Positions 13,184-15,691 of a DNA stretch of 15,691 nt are shown one piece after another. The stretch is taken from contig NZIT01000087.1 of NCBI GenBank assembly GCA_002691725.1, positions 1-15,691 on the forward strand, written 5' to 3'. The notes beneath the pieces were generated by a model that saw nothing but the letters and a program-made list of their open reading frames with translations, did no database searches and was not told the DNA's origin. The stretch is from SAR116 cluster bacterium (GTDB lineage: Bacteria > Pseudomonadota > Alphaproteobacteria > Puniceispirillales > UBA1172). The position numbers were made by a program, and so were the translations under genes. How positions within the stretch are numbered: position 1 is the first letter of the stretch; each line of letters begins with the position of its first letter.

Positions 13184-14208
13184 CCGATCACCTGTTTGAT
13201 CATATTAATCCAGTTCTGATGACAGATACGCCTGATCAGATCATCACCAAAACCTGCCGCTTTCATGGCGGTAATCAGGTTCGGCAAATTCCTCGCGTTA
13301 TTGAGATCATGTGCCATTTCAGCACCATCAAAATCTGACCCTAGCGCTAGCCCGCTTTCCCCTAAATGCGATAACAAATGATCGAGATGGCGAATGATCA
13401 CCGCAAGCGCCATATCAGGGTTTTTCTGACCATCAGGACGCAAAAACCCAACAGCAAAATTAACGCCAACCAGACCGCCGCTCTCAGCAATGGCATCAAG
13501 CTGACGATTGGTCAGATTGCGTGATGCGGCGCAAATACTATGGGCATTGGAATGGGTTGCCACTAATGGCGCATCGGTGATAGCGGCAATATCCCAAAAG
13601 CCAGCCTCGTTCATATGCGAGAGATCAATCATGATGCGTTTTTTATTGCAGGCGGTGATCAAGGCACGGCCAGCATCGGTAAGCCCTGTTCCAATATCAG
13701 GCGAGGCAGGATATTCAAAAGGCACACCAACAGCAAAATCATTTGGCCGAGACCAGACCGGACCAAGTGATCGCAATCCCCGATCATAAAACGCATCAAG
13801 GTTAGACAGATCAGGCTTAATCGCTTCGGCGCCTTCGATATGCATCACCATAGCCATCTGATCATTTGTCATAGCGGCGCGAATATCTTCGGCCTTATGA
13901 CAGATTTTGATCTGATCAGGATGATCATTCGCCAGATGCTCAGCAATGCCAAACATCGCATTAGTGGCGGCTAGCGCGTCAGAATGATCAACCGGATCAA
14001 GGTTAAGAATATTGCCGTCCCTATCAGGTGCTGGCGTAAACATAGCAAAGAGGCCGCCAATCATTTGGCCACGCCGCGCTTTCGGCAAGTCAAGCTGGCC
14101 TTCTGCTGTGCCAGTGATGAAACTATTGCCATGGGTGTCGCCGTTGATCTGGCCTTGCCGCCAGAGCCGAAGTAATGCGTCATTATGGCCGTCAAATACT
14201 GCTGTCAT
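13180..14208 (-). CDS. M19 family membrane-dipeptidase-like metallopeptidase
   Basis: A 342-residue binuclear zinc dipeptidase of the renal dipeptidase family (amidohydrolase fold). The metal ligands are all present: H8 and D10 in FDGHND, bridging E125 in HIEGAEAI, H198 in DLSHMNE and H219 in ATHSNAHSI. The catalytic/metal Asp D292 is in LGSDFDG. There is no signal peptide, so the enzyme is cytosolic. Family members hydrolyse dipeptides, often accepting a D-residue at the C-terminal side, and a few act on other small amides. The ATG overlaps the upstream GH84 gene's stop (ATGA, 14205-14208), so the two are translationally coupled and probably work in one pathway. The gene converges with the exchanger gene and overlaps it by 4 bp. 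Confidence 0.93.
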   Translation of the reverse strand: MTAVFDGHNDALLRLWRQGQINGDTHGNSFITGTAEGQLDLPKARRGQMIGGLFAMFTPAPDRDGNILNLDPVDHSDALAATNAMFGIAEHLANDHPDQIKICHKAEDIRAAMTNDQMAMVMHIEGAEAIKPDLSNLDAFYDRGLRSLGPVWSRPNDFAVGVPFEYPASPDIGTGLTDAGRALITACNKKRIMIDLSHMNEAGFWDIAAITDAPLVATHSNAHSICAASRNLTNRQLDAIAESGGLVGVNFAVGFLRPDGQKNPDMALAVIIRHLDHLLSHLGESGLALGSDFDGAEMAHDLNNARNLPNLITAMKAAGFGDDLIRRICHQNWINMIKQVIG

Positions 14209-15443
14209 CTGGTTGGTTTTCCTTTGGCTTTGCCTTTTTTGTTTTGATAAAGATAGCGCAAATAGGGCGGCATAATCTTGGCTTGCCGCAGGTCATCTGC
14301 CGCCCCTGACAGCATCAGCAGATCACCGCGCAAGCCCATAAGGTAAGGGTACCATTCGCGCGCCAATGGCGATTTCCATCGCCACAGCAGCTCATCAAGG
14401 GCGGCTAGCATGGTCTCAGTATTGGTATCTGGCATCTCATCATTGGCCAGGCTGGGATGAACAGGCCGGTCAAAGACATGCGCGACTTCAAAAAAAGCAT
14501 CAGGAACTCCATGCTGTTGAAGCACCTTTTGCCAAGCGGTAATAGTATCACCAAGGCTGTCACCAATGGTATTGTTGGCGGCCATAATATTGAGCAAGAC
14601 AAGATCGGTTTCAATCATTCCGGTTGGGTTTAGCATGACGCCACTTGTCTTATGCGCGGCGTCTGATCGGCCATCCCAACTACCGCTATCCCAACTACTG
14701 GCATCCCAAGCACCAAGGAAAAGCCGTCTTGGGCAGTAATCATTGGCGTAAAGATTATCCCAGATTATAATATTCCTGGCATCTATACCAGCCTGACAAA
14801 TCGCCGTTTTGGTTATATCCAGATCATGCGAGACGATATACTGGCCGCAATAAAAGAGCCGGATATCAGGATTATATTCAGCCGCAAATCCGCCTAAATA
14901 GCCGGGTGTGTCATGCTCAAGCTCATCCGCATAAACTCGCGGTGTCACCATCATGGTGCTATGATCAGGGGCTAATTGCCTGGCTAATCTATTCGCTAGA
15001 TCAGCATGGCTCTGGCCTTCTTTGATATGCGTATCATTAGCATCAGCATCAGCCATTGCGGGGGGGATATCATCCATCAAAAGACATGGGATAACATTGC
15101 CATTAGCGTTGCCGCATAACCGCTTCAGCTTAGCCGCCATGATAGCCATATCCGTATCAGAACGCATATCCAAATCAAGGCCAGGAGCTAAACCGGCAAT
15201 AACCGTAATGCCCTTATCCGCTGCATCTGCGGCAAAGTCTTGCCATTCATTAAGCCAGATGTCGGGATAAGGTTGGCGCCAGTTAAAGCGGTGAAAGGAA
15301 TCATCTTTGGGGGCATAGAAATAGCTGGTCAAGCCAAGCGATTTTAACTGCCTCACTATGCGCTTGCGGTCATCAAAAGACAGCAGACGACCGTAATACC
15401 CCTCAATATATCCGTCATATCTGATCGGAATAGTCTTGGTCAT
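14205..15443 (-). CDS. GH84 family beta-N-acetylglucosaminidase (O-GlcNAcase-like), cytosolic
   Basis: A 412-residue GH84 (NAGidase) enzyme that removes beta-linked GlcNAc by substrate-assisted catalysis. Motifs match the human OGA catalytic domain: GYIEGYYGR (11-19), YFYAPKDDSFHRFNWR (41-56, K46), the catalytic pair D124-D125 in LLMDDIPP, WDNLYANDY (228-236; W228, N230, D235) and LNP with N272. There is no signal peptide, no N-terminal zincin-like domain and no carbohydrate-binding module, so it is a stand-alone intracellular form. The C-terminal half (about 290-400) would be the helical region. Between RLFLG and the GVMLNP motif is a three-fold WDxxS tandem repeat (246-260). AAAGGGG lies 5 bases before the ATG. 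It is coupled to the dipeptidase by ATGA and divergent from a PIG-L deacetylase. An alphaproteobacterial homologue from Oceanicola granulosus has been characterised. Confidence 0.9.
   Translation of the reverse strand: MTKTIPIRYDGYIEGYYGRLLSFDDRKRIVRQLKSLGLTSYFYAPKDDSFHRFNWRQPYPDIWLNEWQDFAADAADKGITVIAGLAPGLDLDMRSDTDMAIMAAKLKRLCGNANGNVIPCLLMDDIPPAMADADANDTHIKEGQSHADLANRLARQLAPDHSTMMVTPRVYADELEHDTPGYLGGFAAEYNPDIRLFYCGQYIVSHDLDITKTAICQAGIDARNIIIWDNLYANDYCPRRLFLGAWDASSWDSGSWDGRSDAAHKTSGVMLNPTGMIETDLVLLNIMAANNTIGDSLGDTITAWQKVLQQHGVPDAFFEVAHVFDRPVHPSLANDEMPDTNTETMLAALDELLWRWKSPLAREWYPYLMGLRGDLLMLSGAADDLRQAKIMPPYLRYLYQNKKGKAKGKPTR
14664..14708. repeat. 15-bp triplet tandem repeat inside the GH84 gene
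   Basis: Three consecutive 15-bp units encode WDASS, WDSGS and WDGRS (residues 246-260). On the + strand each unit ends in ATCCCA, with divergence in the codons after WD. The repeat lies in an active-site-proximal loop. Confidence 0.8.
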
Positions 15444-15472
15444 TGTGACCCCTTTCGTTATGATTGTATCTT
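15443..15472 (+). promoter_or_regulatory. Candidate promoter of the PIG-L gene in the 54-bp divergent gap
   Basis: TTGTGA (15443-15448) and TATCTT (15467-15472) are 18 bases apart on the + strand, with a start near 15479, leaving about 19 bases with a GGAGG ribosome site before the ATG. On the - strand the same gap gives only weak boxes (TACAAT at 15462-15467) for the GH84 gene, so shared control of the divergent pair is possible. Confidence 0.28.
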
Positions 15473-15497
15473 AAACTGATCCTGGAGGATTGGAAAG

Positions 15498-15691
15498 ATG
15501 CCGCATATTACTGCGATCGGGGCGCATCCTGATGACTTGGAAATTTTTATGTATGGGATGCTGTCGGTCTGTCAGGCGCGCGGTGATACCTTGACGCTGA
15601 TTGTCGCAACCGATGGCGCGGCAGGCGGCGATAATCCGGGGGCGGAGCTTGCCGCTAGACGCGCAGATGAAGCCAAGTCAGGTTTAGCCGC
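15498..15691 (+). CDS. PIG-L/LmbE family N-acetylglucosaminyl deacetylase (partial, 5' end)
   Basis: The first 64 codons of a gene that leaves the window. The zinc-site motif AHPDDLE at residues 9-15 (H10, D12, D13) and ATDGAAGG (37-44) identify the PIG-L family, which deacetylates GlcNAc in conjugates such as GlcNAc-PI, GlcNAc-inositol (mycothiol) and GlcNAc-malate (bacillithiol), or in sugars and chitobiose. The third metal histidine (HPDH-type motif) lies beyond the window. The ATG has GGAGG 9 bases upstream. After the AHPDDLE motif the usual small-residue run is replaced by IFMYG, so this may be a distinct subfamily. It is divergent from the GH84-dipeptidase pair, suggesting a joint role in GlcNAc-conjugate breakdown. 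Confidence 0.85.
   Translation, partial: MPHITAIGAHPDDLEIFMYGMLSVCQARGDTLTLIVATDGAAGGDNPGAELAARRADEAKSGLA

Overview
The window looks like a stretch of an alphaproteobacterial chromosome. GC content is moderate, and the order rplU-rpmA-obgE-proB-proA-nadD-rsfS-rlmH-gpmI-ctpA-rppH, running up to the end of an ATP synthase operon, is typical of that class. Together with the compact spacing, this suggests a marine SAR116-like (Puniceispirillum-type) or related lineage. The class is well supported by gene order and protein motifs; the exact lineage is inference. No mobile element, CRISPR array, phage gene or rRNA was seen.

Region 1 (1-9715) is core metabolism. The last 54 codons of atpC on the + strand meet rppH stop-to-stop. 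Everything from rppH back to rplU is then on the - strand, so transcription runs from rplU (9709) towards rppH (165). The order along the transcripts is ribosomal proteins L21 and L27, the ribosome-associated GTPase Obg, the first two proline-biosynthesis enzymes, NAD synthesis (NadD), ribosomal silencing factor RsfS, the 23S rRNA methyltransferase RlmH, phosphoglycerate mutase, a C-terminal processing protease and an RNA pyrophosphohydrolase. Sequence signals divide this run: a strong promoter with a long leader before rplU, a hairpin plus U-tract between rpmA and obgE, a promoter with an inverted repeat before rsfS, and a promoter so close to gpmI that its mRNA may be leaderless.

Region 2 (9716-10368) is the divergent non-coding zone. 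It holds the rplU leader and promoter, helically spaced T-rich/A-tract repeats, and a serine tRNA (anticodon CGA).

Region 3 (10369-13183, + strand) has a DUF2652-type cyclase-like protein, a FAS1-like/MaoC-type acyl-CoA hydratase and a CaCA-family cation exchanger. They are separated by short gaps carrying candidate promoters and small tandem duplications.

Region 4 (13180-15691) is the least ordinary part. An M19 dipeptidase and a stand-alone cytosolic GH84 (O-GlcNAcase-like) enzyme overlap by ATGA on the - strand. A PIG-L/LmbE-type N-acetylglucosaminyl deacetylase is transcribed divergently 54 bp away and runs off the window. The three chemistries (GlcNAc removal, GlcNAc deacetylation, dipeptide hydrolysis) suggest a small module that breaks down a GlcNAc-containing conjugate. 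The GH84 enzyme also carries a three-fold WDxxS tandem repeat next to its active-site motif.
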